From assembly GCF_002920635.1 (NCBI RefSeq), contig NZ_PQSR01000009.1, forward strand, positions 1-64,000: a stretch of 64,000 nt of DNA, read 5' to 3'. Of the stretch, positions 1 to 8,111 are shown one piece after another (positions within the stretch are counted from its first letter, which is position 1; each line of letters starts with the position of its first letter). Both the position numbers and the translations under genes were made by a program. Origin of the DNA: Streptomyces sp. Ru72. GTDB lineage: Bacteria > Actinomycetota > Actinomycetes > Streptomycetales > Streptomycetaceae. The notes below the pieces were generated by a model that ran no database searches, was not told where the DNA came from, and saw nothing but the letters and a program-made list of their open reading frames with translations.

Positions 1-723
1 AGCCTTTCCCTCGGCCTTGCCTTTCAGGCGGGTCTCCTCGATGAGGGTTCCGCTGCCGGGGAAGCGGCTGGTGCGGGTGGTCATCAGTTGCCTCCAGAGT
101 TCGCGGGTCTGGGCGTCGCCCAGGCCGATCTCGGTGTATTCGGCCCAGTCCGCTGCGGTGTCGCCTCCGGTGTTGGCGAGCGCTGTCGCCAGCGCGTCCA
201 GTATCGCAGGGAGGGCGGGATCCTTGGCGTGGGTGAGCGCGGAGAAGACGGAGACGGGGAGGTCGCGTGCCGCCTCGTCCGGGTCGGTGATCGCGGGGAG
301 GTTGTCGGGGCCCAGGACCAGCGGGAAGACCGCGATGCTGGTGTGGGTCGGCGGGCCGATGCGGATGGGTTCCGCTGCCCAGGACGCGGTGGTCTTGTCC
401 TGGCACACGACGAGCAGGATCGGCGGCACTTCGTACTTGGCGTACAGGTGGGCCAGGTAGTACGTCCAGCTGTTGAGCTTGTCGGGGTCCCGTCTGCCCT
501 GCGACTCCACGGCGAGCAGGTAGCTTCCGTCGTGGGCCGTGTCGATACGCACCAGGGTGTCCACACGGCGTTCCAGCGGCTTGATCTCCGTGAGATCGGT
601 GTCCAGGAGCTGGATCGCCGTGGGTTCGGGGAATGCGATGCCGGCCTTCGGAAGGGCCCGGGTGAACAGGCCTGGGTCCTCCCTGAAGATCTGGTGCAAC
701 GCCTCATGTGCTGAGCTGACCAT
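1..723 (-). CDS. Rpn/PD-(D/E)XK nuclease-like hypothetical protein (3' end outside window)
   Basis: The frame opens at ATG 723 (N-terminus MVSSAHEALHQIF) and stays open for 241 codons to the window edge, so the C-terminus is missing. Residues around 55-80 read VDTLVRID then LLAVESQGRRDPDK, which resembles the catalytic core of PD-(D/E)XK nucleases of the Rpn/transposase_31 type (acidic residue, then E-x-Q on the next strand). The visible C-terminal part is becoming Lys/Glu-rich (KGKAEGKA), as is usual for this family's charged tails. Proteins of this type are very common and highly paralogous in Streptomyces; their role is unknown. Family assignment is inference; the coding frame is well supported by GC3 bias. 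Confidence 0.7.
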   Translation of the reverse strand, partial: MVSSAHEALHQIFREDPGLFTRALPKAGIAFPEPTAIQLLDTDLTEIKPLERRVDTLVRIDTAHDGSYLLAVESQGRRDPDKLNSWTYYLAHLYAKYEVPPILLVVCQDKTTASWAAEPIRIGPPTHTSIAVFPLVLGPDNLPAITDPDEAARDLPVSVFSALTHAKDPALPAILDALATALANTGGDTAADWAEYTEIGLGDAQTRELWRQLMTTRTSRFPGSGTLIEETRLKGKAEGKA

Positions 724-903
724 GTGACGGAACGTAGTGAGGTTGCCCGCGCTCCGATGGTCGAACGTGATGCGTTCAGCCGTTCGCGTGACTTTGCCGC
801 TGGATTATGCCGGAGCGGCAGGTCGGATATCTGTGGTGCGAGCCGGTGTTGAGCCGGAGGGCACAAGGTCAGGCCATGGAGTACGCGCGACGCAGGTCGG
901 CGG

Positions 904-2547
904 TCATGCTGGGCTTCTGCGAACCGCCCGCCCCGCCATCACGTCCGTCCGCCGACCATCCTCGATCACGAAACGGCCGTCGATCAGGACGTACGGGATG
1001 CCCGTCGGCAGCGTGCGCGGTCGCTCGAAGGTGGAGCCCGCCGCGACCGTGGCCGGGTCGAAGAGCACCAGGTCGGCGCGGTAGCCCTCGCGCACCAGGC
1101 CCCGGTCCGGCAGGCGGAGGCGGGCCGCCGGGCGGCCGGTCAGATGCGCCACGCACTCCTCCAGGGACAGCACCCCCAACTCCCGTACGTACCTGCCCAG
1201 GTAGTGCGGGAAGGTGCCGTACGCCCTCGGGTGCGGCTTGTCGCCCTGGAGGATGCCGTCCGAGCCGCCGGTGTGGACGCGGTGCCGCATGATCGCCCGT
1301 ACGTTGTCCTCGTGGCCCACGTGCTGGAGGATCGTCGAACCGAGGCGGTCCTCGGTCAGCAGGCGGCGGGCGAGGGTCCACGGGCTCTCGCCGCGCAGGT
1401 CCGCCGACTTCTGGACGGTCCGGCCGACGTACGACGCGAGCGCCGGGTCGCTCACGCCCGAGATCTCGATGGTGTCCCACTCGACAGGCACGCCGTGGCA
1501 GCCGTCCGCGCCGACGACCTCCATGTGGTGCCGGATCCGCTCGGCCGTCGTGTCGTCGGCGAGCCGCTCGAGGATCTCCGCCGGTCCGCCCTCGCTCGCC
1601 CAGCTCGGCAGCAGTGCCGCCAGCGTCGTGGAGCCGGGGGTGTAGGGGTAGGTGTCCAGCGTGATGTCGGCGCCGCCCGCCAGCGCCTCGTCGAGCAGGG
1701 ACAGCAGCTCGGGGGCGCGGCCCTTGTTCACGCCGAAGTTCATGGTGGCGTGGGCGAGGTGGAGCGGGCAGCCGGCCTCCCGGGCCAGGCCCACCATCTC
1801 CTCGTACGCCTCCAGGGCGCCCGCCCCGTAACTGCGGTGGTGCGGGCAGTAGTAGCCGCCGTAGGAGGCCACCACCCGGCACAGTTCGGTGAGTTCGGCG
1901 TCCTTCGCGTACATGCCGGGCGTGTAGGTGAGCCCGGACGACATGCCGACCGCGCCCTGTTCCATGCCCTCCGCGACCAGCCGCCGCATCCGGTCCAGTT
2001 CCTCGGGTGTCGCCTCCCGGTCCTCCCAGCCAACGGCCAGCATCCGGACCGTGCCCTGGGGGATCAGATAGGCCGCGTTGACCGCGATGCCCTCGTCCAG
2101 GCGGTCCAGGTACTCGCCCACGGAGCGCCAGGTGAAGTCGATGTCGTCGCCGTACCCGTTCCAGCCGGTGATGGCGCGGCGCACCTCTTCGAGCGTCCGG
2201 TCGTCGACCGGGGCGTACGACAACCCGTCCTGCCCGATGACCTCGAGCGTCACGCCCTGCGCGGCCTTGGCGCTGTGGTCCGGGTCGCGCAGCAGGGCGA
2301 GGTCGCTGTGCGCGTGCATGTCGATGAAGCCGGGGGAGAGCACCAGGCCCTCGGCGTCCAGCTCCCGTACGGCCCGGGGGCGCTGGCAGCCCGCCTGGGC
2401 GGCCTCCTTGACGATCGAGACGATCCTGCCGTCCTTGATCGCCACATCGGCGCGGTAGGAGGGGTCGCCGGTGCCGTCGACGACGTCGGCGTCCCGGATG
2501 GCGAGATCGGCGAGGTCGGTGAAATCCACGGGGTCCATACCGTCCAC
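904..2547 (-). CDS. N-acyl-D-amino-acid deacylase (D-aminoacylase family)
   Basis: A 547-residue amidohydrolase-fold protein. D-aminoacylases hydrolyse N-acyl-D-amino acids to the free D-amino acid, using metal held by an HxH motif. Here residues 75-82 read IDMHAHSD, and further His-rich motifs (HHRSYG, LAHATMN, LQHVGHED) follow as in the family. The start GTG at 2547 is chosen because AGGAGG lies 4 nt upstream, the same spacing as in the upstream gene; an in-frame ATG 9 nt downstream is the alternative. It lies downstream of a D-serine-dehydratase-like gene on the same strand and shares the neighbourhood of RidA and a GntP permease, which supports a D-amino-acid catabolic role. Substrate range cannot be read from sequence. 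Confidence 0.88.
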   Translation of the reverse strand: MDGMDPVDFTDLADLAIRDADVVDGTGDPSYRADVAIKDGRIVSIVKEAAQAGCQRPRAVRELDAEGLVLSPGFIDMHAHSDLALLRDPDHSAKAAQGVTLEVIGQDGLSYAPVDDRTLEEVRRAITGWNGYGDDIDFTWRSVGEYLDRLDEGIAVNAAYLIPQGTVRMLAVGWEDREATPEELDRMRRLVAEGMEQGAVGMSSGLTYTPGMYAKDAELTELCRVVASYGGYYCPHHRSYGAGALEAYEEMVGLAREAGCPLHLAHATMNFGVNKGRAPELLSLLDEALAGGADITLDTYPYTPGSTTLAALLPSWASEGGPAEILERLADDTTAERIRHHMEVVGADGCHGVPVEWDTIEISGVSDPALASYVGRTVQKSADLRGESPWTLARRLLTEDRLGSTILQHVGHEDNVRAIMRHRVHTGGSDGILQGDKPHPRAYGTFPHYLGRYVRELGVLSLEECVAHLTGRPAARLRLPDRGLVREGYRADLVLFDPATVAAGSTFERPRTLPTGIPYVLIDGRFVIEDGRRTDVMAGRAVRRSPA

Positions 2548-2558
2548 GGGGCCTCCTG

Positions 2559-2674
2559 GCGGAACGTGTGATGTGGTCGACCTGGAAGAACGTGCGATGC
2601 GGCCGGCCTGGCAGAAAGCGCGATGCGGTCGGCCTGGAAGAACGTGCGACGTGGTCGGCCTAGAAGAACGTGCG
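2559..2674. repeat. imperfect 26-bp tandem repeat overlapping the 3' end of a gene
   Basis: Three full 26-bp units (2585-2610, 2611-2636, 2637-2662) plus partial units on each side share the pattern GAAGAACGTGCG then GGTCGGCCTG. The copy at 2637-2674 contains the stop codon and last codons (RTFF) of the D-serine-dehydratase-like gene, so the array looks like repeated duplication of that gene end into the spacer before the deacylase gene. It spaces the two minus-strand genes by 112 bp. Confidence 0.8.
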
Positions 2675-3925
2675 GACGTAGTCCACGACCGTGCCGTCCG
2701 CCTCCGCCACCGGGATCAGCTGCCATTTGTCGAACGACGTGCACGGGTGCGACAGGCCGAGGCCGATCCAGTCGCCGACCTCCACGTCCGCCTCCGGCGT
2801 GGTGCGCAGCCAGGCGTGCTGGTCGGACAGGGCGGTCACCGAGACGCCGGTGGCCGGCCGCTCCTCGCCGTCCCGGCGCACCACCTGGGCGAAGGGCAGG
2901 TCCAGGTCGTAGGCCGCGTCCCGCTTGCCCGCGTTGACGAAGGCCTGCTCGGGGGAGGGCCGGGACACCACCTGCGCCCACAGCCGGAACGCCGGCTCCA
3001 GCGCGCCCTCCTGCGGGATCCTGGTGAACGGGGTGATCCTGCGGTAGTGGCCGTCGTCGTGCGAGACGTAGGCGCCGGAGCGGAGCAGCTTCAGGACGGT
3101 CGAGGAGAGTTCGGGGATCTCCGTGAAGACCTCCGCGACCGCGTCGAACCAGGCGCTGCCGCCCGCGCTCACCACGATCTCGTCGCATCCGGCGAAGCGC
3201 CCGGCCATGTCGAGGTCGACCGCCAGGGCGACCAGCCGGCGCAGCCACGCGCGCACCCGGTCCGGGTCCGGCTGCGGCACCTCGCCCTCGTATCCGGCGA
3301 CCCCCACCAGCCGCAGCGTCGTGGTGGCGGCCACCGCGTCCGCGACCGCCGCGCACTCCGCCTCCGTCCGCACGCCGGTGCGGGCGCCCTCGCCGGCCGC
3401 GAGCTCCACGACCACGTCCACCGGGCGGGCGGTTCCGGTCAGGGCCGCGTCCATGAGTTCGACGCCGCGTACCGAGTCGACGTAACAGACGAACCGGAAG
3501 TCGGCGTCCGCGGCGAGTTGGTCGGCGACCCAGCGCAGGGCCGCGGGGTCGACGAGTTCGTTGGCGAGGAACACCCGCTGGATCCCGAACTCCCGTGCCA
3601 CGCGCACCTGGTGGGGGACCGCGAGCGTGATGCCCCACGCGCCGTGCTCGATCTGGCGGTGGAAGAGCTGCGGAGCCATCGACGTCTTGCCGTGCGGGGC
3701 GAAGGCGAGGCCGTGACGGACCGCGTACGTCTCCATGAGCGTCAGGTTGTGCTCCAGGCGCTCCGCGGAGAGGGCCAGCACGGGTGTCGTGAATCCGCCG
3801 GTGAACAGATTGCGGCGCTGGGCGGCCAGCTCGCCGACGGTCAGGCCCTCGGCGTTTGGAGGGAGGCCCTTGAAGCGGTGGTCGACGCGTTCATCGGCCA
3901 GGCGGTCGAGCGCCTCGATGCCCAT
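2660..3925 (-). CDS. D-serine dehydratase / D-threonine aldolase-like PLP enzyme
   Basis: A 421-residue alanine-racemase-fold (type III) PLP enzyme. The N-terminal barrel carries the Schiff-base lysine in FAPHGKTSMAP (about residue 85), and the C-terminal beta domain has LSHPCTSF, whose His-x-Cys pair matches the zinc ligands of eukaryotic-type D-serine dehydratase and D-threonine aldolase. These enzymes remove or cleave D-Ser/D-Thr to give 2-oxo acids or glycine plus aldehyde. Start ATG 3925 has AGGAGG 4 nt upstream. It is transcribed divergently from a kinase-IclR-RidA-GntP unit; RidA would clear the reactive enamine formed by a dehydratase. Dehydratase versus aldolase activity is not decided by sequence. 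Confidence 0.85.
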   Translation of the reverse strand: MGIEALDRLADERVDHRFKGLPPNAEGLTVGELAAQRRNLFTGGFTTPVLALSAERLEHNLTLMETYAVRHGLAFAPHGKTSMAPQLFHRQIEHGAWGITLAVPHQVRVAREFGIQRVFLANELVDPAALRWVADQLAADADFRFVCYVDSVRGVELMDAALTGTARPVDVVVELAAGEGARTGVRTEAECAAVADAVAATTTLRLVGVAGYEGEVPQPDPDRVRAWLRRLVALAVDLDMAGRFAGCDEIVVSAGGSAWFDAVAEVFTEIPELSSTVLKLLRSGAYVSHDDGHYRRITPFTRIPQEGALEPAFRLWAQVVSRPSPEQAFVNAGKRDAAYDLDLPFAQVVRRDGEERPATGVSVTALSDQHAWLRTTPEADVEVGDWIGLGLSHPCTSFDKWQLIPVAEADGTVVDYVRTFF

Positions 3926-3945
3926 GGAGCCTCCTGATCTGTGCC

Positions 3946-3962
3946 GTTGCAGTATGTGCAAC
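3946..3962. promoter_or_regulatory. inverted repeat in divergent promoter, candidate IclR operator
   Basis: A perfect 6-bp inverted repeat, GTTGCA-GTATG-TGCAAC, sits in the 138-bp divergent spacer, 21 bp from the ATG of the PLP enzyme. A second degenerate copy of the core (TTGCGTATGTCGC) follows at 3968-3980, with the same GTATG centre. The divergent unit encodes an IclR regulator, so this is the most likely binding site; that link is inference. Confidence 0.5.
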
Positions 3963-4063
3963 GAGCATTGCGTATGTCGCTTACGGCTGTCTAACATCTC
4001 GGCCGACGCGGGGTCAACGGACGCCGACCGAACCCGCACCCCCACAAAGGAGCTCCGACCATC

Positions 4064-5137
4064 GTGACCACCGACGGATCGCGCAAGGCCCACGACGTCG
4101 TGGACGTCGTCGCGCTCGGCGAGTCCATGGTCACGTTCCTGCCCACGGTGCCGGGGCGGCTCGCCGACGTTCCGTCCTTCGAGCGCGCCATCGGCGGCGC
4201 CGAGTCCAACGTGGCCTGCGTGCTCGCGGCCGCCGGGCACTCGGCGCGCTGGGTGAGCCGGGTCGGCGCGGACGGCTTCGGCGACCACCTCGTGGAGACG
4301 ATCGGGGCGTACGGCGTCGACGTGTCGTTCGTACGGCGGGACCCGGCGCGGCCCACCGGCGTCTACTTCCGCACGGCCGGGGACCGGGCCACCGACGCCC
4401 ACGAGGTGGCGTACTACCGGGCGGGCTCGGCGGCCTCCGCGATGGCGGTGGACACCGTCGACCTGGACGCCGTGCGCGCCGGCCGCGTGCTGCACCTGTC
4501 CGGGATCACGGCCGCGCTGTCCGGGCCCTGCCTGGACCTGCTGCGCGAGCTGACCGCACCCCGCCCCGGCCGCCCGCTGGTCTCCTTCGACGTCAACCAC
4601 CGTCCCGGGCTGTGGCGCGACGCGGCGGGAGCACGGGTGCTGCTGGAACTGGCGCGGGGCGCGGACATCGTGTTCGTGGGTGACGACGAGGCGCGTGAGG
4701 CGTGGGGACTGCACGGCGCCCGGGCCGTCCGCGAGGCGCTGCCCGAACCGGAGATCGTCGTCGTCAAGCAGGGCCGGGGCGGGGCGACGGCGCTCGACAA
4801 GGGCACCGACGTCCCGGCCGAGGACGCCCCGGGCACCGCCACCTTCGTGCCCGCGCCGAACGTCGACGTCGTGGCGGCCGTCGGCGCCGGGGACGCCTTC
4901 GCCGCCGGTTTCCTCTCGGGAACCCTGCGTGGGCTGCCCGTCCGGGACCGGCTGCGCCACGGTCATCTGATGGCCGCCGCCGCGCTCACCGTCCCCGGCG
5001 ACCTCGCCACGCCCCCCGCCCGCGACCACGCCGACCGCCTGGCCGCCCTCGACGACACCGCGTGGGGGACACTTCGACTCGGCCCTGGCTGGACCGAAGC
5101 CGCCCCCCGGGCCGAGGAGGAGGTACCCACCCCATGA
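4064..5137 (+). CDS. PfkB-family carbohydrate kinase (2-dehydro-3-deoxygluconokinase-like)
   Basis: A 357-residue ribokinase-like kinase. It shows the N-terminal PfkB signature (ALGESMVTFLP, then FERAIGGAESNVACVLAAAG) and the C-terminal motif AAVGAGDAFAAGF, where the Asp of GAGD is the catalytic base. Closest general resemblance is to 2-keto-3-deoxygluconate kinases, which make KDPG. GTG 4064 is preceded by AAAGGAG. Its last codons overlap the start of the IclR gene by ATGA, so it heads a coupled four-gene unit with IclR, RidA and a GntP-type permease. A sugar-acid kinase plus gluconate-type permease would fit hexonate use, whereas the divergent genes point to D-amino acids; the true substrate is open. 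Confidence 0.85.
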   Translation: MTTDGSRKAHDVVDVVALGESMVTFLPTVPGRLADVPSFERAIGGAESNVACVLAAAGHSARWVSRVGADGFGDHLVETIGAYGVDVSFVRRDPARPTGVYFRTAGDRATDAHEVAYYRAGSAASAMAVDTVDLDAVRAGRVLHLSGITAALSGPCLDLLRELTAPRPGRPLVSFDVNHRPGLWRDAAGARVLLELARGADIVFVGDDEAREAWGLHGARAVREALPEPEIVVVKQGRGGATALDKGTDVPAEDAPGTATFVPAPNVDVVAAVGAGDAFAAGFLSGTLRGLPVRDRLRHGHLMAAAALTVPGDLATPPARDHADRLAALDDTAWGTLRLGPGWTEAAPRAEEEVPTP

Positions 5138-5895
5138 GCCAGACCGTCGACCGGGCGCTGAGCATCCTGCCGCTGCTCGCCGAGGGACCCGCCGATCTCG
5201 GGCGGGTCGCCGACCGGCTCGGCGTGCACAAGTCCACCGCGCTCCGCCTGCTGCGCACCCTCGACGAGCACGGTCTGGTCTACCGCCAGTCCGACCAGCG
5301 CTACCGCCTCGGCGCGCGTCTCTTCGCCCTCGCCCAGGAGGCGATGGAGAACCTCGACATCCGCGAGATCGCCCACCCCCACCTCGTGCGCCTCAACGAG
5401 GAGTGCGGTCACACCGTGCACCTCGCCGTCTACGAGGAGAACGAGGTGCTCTACATCGACAAGGTGGACAGCCGCTATCCGGTCCGCATGTACTCCCGGA
5501 TCGGCAAGCCGGTTGCCATCACCGTCGCCGCCGTCGCCAAGCTGCTCCTCGCCGACCTGCCCGAGGCCGAGCGCCGCGCCCTCGCGGAGAAGCTCGACTA
5601 CCCCCCCTACACGGCCCGTTCCACCCCCAACGCCGCAGCGTTCCTGCGCGAGTTGGAACAGGTGCGCGAACAGGGCTGGGCCACCGACCTCGGCGGCCAC
5701 GAGGAGTCCATCAACTGCATCGCCGCCCCCGTCCGCGGCGCCGACGGACGGGTGGTCGCCGCCATGTCGGTGTCCGCGCCGAACGTCGTCGTCACCGCCG
5801 AGGAACTCCTCACCCTGCTCCCGCAGGTGCGCCGTACCGCGGACGCGATCAGCGGCGAGTATTCCGGCAGAACACCAGTAAGGGACCCCGAATGA
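5134..5895 (+). CDS. IclR-family transcriptional regulator
   Basis: A 253-residue protein with an N-terminal winged helix-turn-helix (residues about 5-60; RVADRLGVHKSTALRLLRTL is the recognition segment) and a C-terminal IclR effector domain (about 75-245, with YIDKVDSRYPVRMYSRIG and GHEESINCIAAPV). It starts at ATG 5134, overlapping the kinase stop (ATGA), with GAGGAGGAGG upstream. The ends also overlap: its TGA is shared with the ATG of RidA. Local control of both divergent units is likely, through the inverted repeat at 3946-3962. Confidence 0.93.
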   Translation: MSQTVDRALSILPLLAEGPADLGRVADRLGVHKSTALRLLRTLDEHGLVYRQSDQRYRLGARLFALAQEAMENLDIREIAHPHLVRLNEECGHTVHLAVYEENEVLYIDKVDSRYPVRMYSRIGKPVAITVAAVAKLLLADLPEAERRALAEKLDYPPYTARSTPNAAAFLRELEQVREQGWATDLGGHEESINCIAAPVRGADGRVVAAMSVSAPNVVVTAEELLTLLPQVRRTADAISGEYSGRTPVRDPE

Positions 5896-6302
5896 CGGAC
5901 AAGATCGCCCTCACCCCGAAGACCCACACCACCCCGCCCGCGAAGTTCTCGCACGGCGTGAAGAAGGGCAACATCCTCCAGGTCGCCGGCCAGGTCGGCT
6001 TCCTGCCCGCCGAGGAGGGCAAGCCGCCCACGCCCGCGGGTCCCACCCTGCGCGAGCAGACCCTCCAGACCCTCGCCAACGTCAAGGCGATCCTCGAGGA
6101 GGGCGGCGCCACTTGGGACGACGTGATGATGATCCGCGTCTATCTGACGGACGTGGACCACTTCGCCGAGATGAACGAGATCTACAACTCCTACTTCGAG
6201 GAGCAGGGCCTCACCCAGCCGCCCGCCGCCCGGACCACCGTCTACGTGGGCCTCCCGGCCGGACTGCTGATCGAGATCGACGCGCTGGCCGTCCTCGGCT
6301 GA
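5892..6302 (+). CDS. RidA-family enamine/imine deaminase
   Basis: A 136-residue YjgF/YER057c/UK114 protein, the usual family length. The conserved core is visible: QVAGQVGF, LREQTLQTLANVKAILEEGGATWDDV, and the end motif PPAARTTVYVGLPAGLLIEIDALA with the catalytic Arg in ART. RidA proteins hydrolyse 2-aminoacrylate-type intermediates produced by PLP dehydratases, which fits the divergent D-serine-dehydratase-like gene. The ATG overlaps the IclR stop by ATGA. Confidence 0.93.
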   Translation: MTDKIALTPKTHTTPPAKFSHGVKKGNILQVAGQVGFLPAEEGKPPTPAGPTLREQTLQTLANVKAILEEGGATWDDVMMIRVYLTDVDHFAEMNEIYNSYFEEQGLTQPPAARTTVYVGLPAGLLIEIDALAVLG

Positions 6303-6441
6303 CGCCCCGTCGGCTCCCGCTCACTCCCGCACACTCCGTACGCCGTCACGGCGCGTCGACCGAACACCCCTGGGACGCCGCGCCGCGATCACCCATGCCC
6401 CGAACCCCATGGATTTACGAGAAGCAAGAGGACCACCTGTC

Positions 6442-7929
6442 ATGCTCATGTCCCTCTCCTCGCTCGCGGCGTCCCCCACGCCACCGCCCGCACCCCACAC
6501 CGGCGGCCTGCTCGCCCTCGTCCACGGCACCGCCGGGCTGCTCACCGTCGCCGCGCTCGGCATCGTGCTGCTGCTCGTCCTGATCATCAAGGTCAGACTC
6601 CAGCCCTTCGTGGCGCTGCTCGCGGTCTCCATAGCCGTCGGCCTCGGCGCCGGCCTGTCGGTCACCGAACTCTTCGGCACGGTCCAGCGCTCCGACGCCG
6701 TCTCCCTCATCGAGTCCGGCATGGGCGGCACCCTCGGCCACGTCGCCGTCATCATCGGGCTCGGCACGATGCTCGGTGCGGTCCTCGAGGTCTCCGGCGG
6801 CGCCGAGGTGCTGGCGTCCAGGCTGCTGGGCCTGTTCGGCGAGCGGCGCGCCCCGCTGGCCATGGGCCTGACCGGCCTGATCTTCGGCATCCCCGTCTTC
6901 TTCGACGTCGGCATCTTCGTCCTCGCGCCGATCGTGTACGCGGCGGCGAAGCGGGGCGGCAAGTCGATCCTGCTCTACTGCCTGCCGCTGCTCGCGGGCC
7001 TGTCCATGACCCACGCGTTCCTGCCGCCGCACCCGGGCCCGGTCGCCGCGGCCGGTCTGCTCAAGGTCGACCTCGGCATGGTCATCCTGATGGGCGTCGT
7101 CTGCGGCATCCCGGCCGTACTGGCCGCGTGGGCGTGGTCCGCGTGGATCGGCAGGCGGATCTTCGTCCCCGTACCGCAGGACATGGTCGAGGCGGCCGAG
7201 GAGGCCAAGGCGGCGCTCGAGCGGGAGCAGCGGGCGGCAGGCGTGACGCCGCCGGAGAAGCCCGTGCCGCTCTCCATCGTGTTCACGATCATCGGGACGC
7301 CTCTGGTCCTGATCCTCCTGGCCACCTTCTCCTCGATCGCCTTCGACCCCTCGACGTCCCGCTCGGTCATCGAGTTCTTCGGCCACCCCTTCGTGGCGCT
7401 GACGATCGCGCTGCTGCTGGCGTACTACCTGCTGGGCATCCGCCGTGGCTGGTCCCGCAAGTCGCTGGAGACGGTGTCCACTGCCTCGCTCAAGCCGGTC
7501 GGCAACATCCTGCTGGTGGTCGGCGCGGGCGGGGTCTTCGGCGCGGTCCTCAAGGGCAGCGGGGTGGCGCAGGCGCTCTCCGACACGTTCCACGACGTGG
7601 GCCTGCCGGTGATCGTGCTGGCGTACCTGATCTCCCTGGTCCTGCGCGTGGCCCAGGGCTCGGCGACGGTCGCGATCGTCACCACGGCGGGCATCGTCGC
7701 CCCGCTGCTGACGGAGGGCCACCACTCGCAGGCGTTCACGGCTTTGGTCATCATGGCCGTCTCGGCCGGCTCGATCTTCGCCTCGCACGTCAACGACGGC
7801 GGCTTCTGGATGGTCGCCAAGTACTTCGGGATCAGCGAACGGGACACGCTTCGGACGTGGACCGTGCTGGAGAGCGTGCTGTCGGTGGCCGGGTTCGCGG
7901 TCGCGGCGGTGGTGAGCCTCTTCGTCTAG
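6442..7929 (+). CDS. GntP-family permease (gluconate/D-serine type)
   Basis: A 495-residue polytopic membrane protein with about twelve hydrophobic segments. GntP signatures are present, such as GIPVFFDVGIFVLAPIVY, and LRVAQGSATVAIVTTAGIVAPL in the C-terminal half, and HVNDGGFWMV near the end. Known members import gluconate, keto-sugar acids or D-serine (DsdX). ATG 6442 was chosen with AAGAGGA upstream; 139 bp separate it from RidA, so an internal promoter is possible. Linked genes leave two substrate classes open: sugar acid (kinase) or D-serine (dehydratase, RidA). Confidence 0.92.
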   Translation: MLMSLSSLAASPTPPPAPHTGGLLALVHGTAGLLTVAALGIVLLLVLIIKVRLQPFVALLAVSIAVGLGAGLSVTELFGTVQRSDAVSLIESGMGGTLGHVAVIIGLGTMLGAVLEVSGGAEVLASRLLGLFGERRAPLAMGLTGLIFGIPVFFDVGIFVLAPIVYAAAKRGGKSILLYCLPLLAGLSMTHAFLPPHPGPVAAAGLLKVDLGMVILMGVVCGIPAVLAAWAWSAWIGRRIFVPVPQDMVEAAEEAKAALEREQRAAGVTPPEKPVPLSIVFTIIGTPLVLILLATFSSIAFDPSTSRSVIEFFGHPFVALTIALLLAYYLLGIRRGWSRKSLETVSTASLKPVGNILLVVGAGGVFGAVLKGSGVAQALSDTFHDVGLPVIVLAYLISLVLRVAQGSATVAIVTTAGIVAPLLTEGHHSQAFTALVIMAVSAGSIFASHVNDGGFWMVAKYFGISERDTLRTWTVLESVLSVAGFAVAAVVSLFV

Positions 7930-7930
7930 G

Positions 7931-7982
7931 GTCTTTCGTTTGGATCAGGCCCCGCGAGCCCGGCGTGATCCAAGCGAGACGC
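7931..7982. repeat. imperfect inverted repeat just after the permease gene
   Basis: TTGGATCA (7940-7947) and TGATCCAA (7966-7973) form a perfect 8-bp inverted repeat around 18 nt. The similarity continues outward imperfectly (GTCTTTCG outside the left arm, GCGAGACG outside the right). It begins one base after the stop codon of the GntP gene. It could act as a terminator or be a relic of a mobile-element end; there is no T-tract. Confidence 0.55.
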
Positions 7983-8098
7983 CCCAGCCGTCCGGTGCCG
8001 ACGTGAGGGCCGGTCGTAAGACACCCAAGACGTAAGACATCGGGCTGGATTCGTATAACGATGCCGGGGCCGACTGTGTCCGGCACAGGATCTTCGAC

Positions 8099-8104
8099 CA
8101 TACT
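8099..8104 (+). promoter_or_regulatory. -10 hexamer 7 nt before a GTG start
   Basis: CATACT is followed by exactly 7 nt and then GTG 8112, with no Shine-Dalgarno sequence. This is the arrangement of leaderless Streptomyces genes and supports choosing GTG 8112. Confidence 0.45.
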
Positions 8105-8111
8105 GCCCGCT

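Noticed and set aside
1144..2571. 475-codon plus-strand frame opposite the deacylase gene
   Set aside because: The minus-strand frame has amidohydrolase motifs; the plus frame is Val/Arg/Asp-rich without motifs.
2660..5029. A 789-residue protein extending the PLP enzyme frame upstream
   Set aside because: The extension would cross the divergent promoter and the kinase gene; a good ribosome site and family length support ATG 3925.
6415..7788. 457-codon minus-strand frame opposite the GntP permease gene
   Set aside because: Gln/Asp/Arg-rich composition is typical of the antisense of hydrophobic GC-rich genes; no domain seen.
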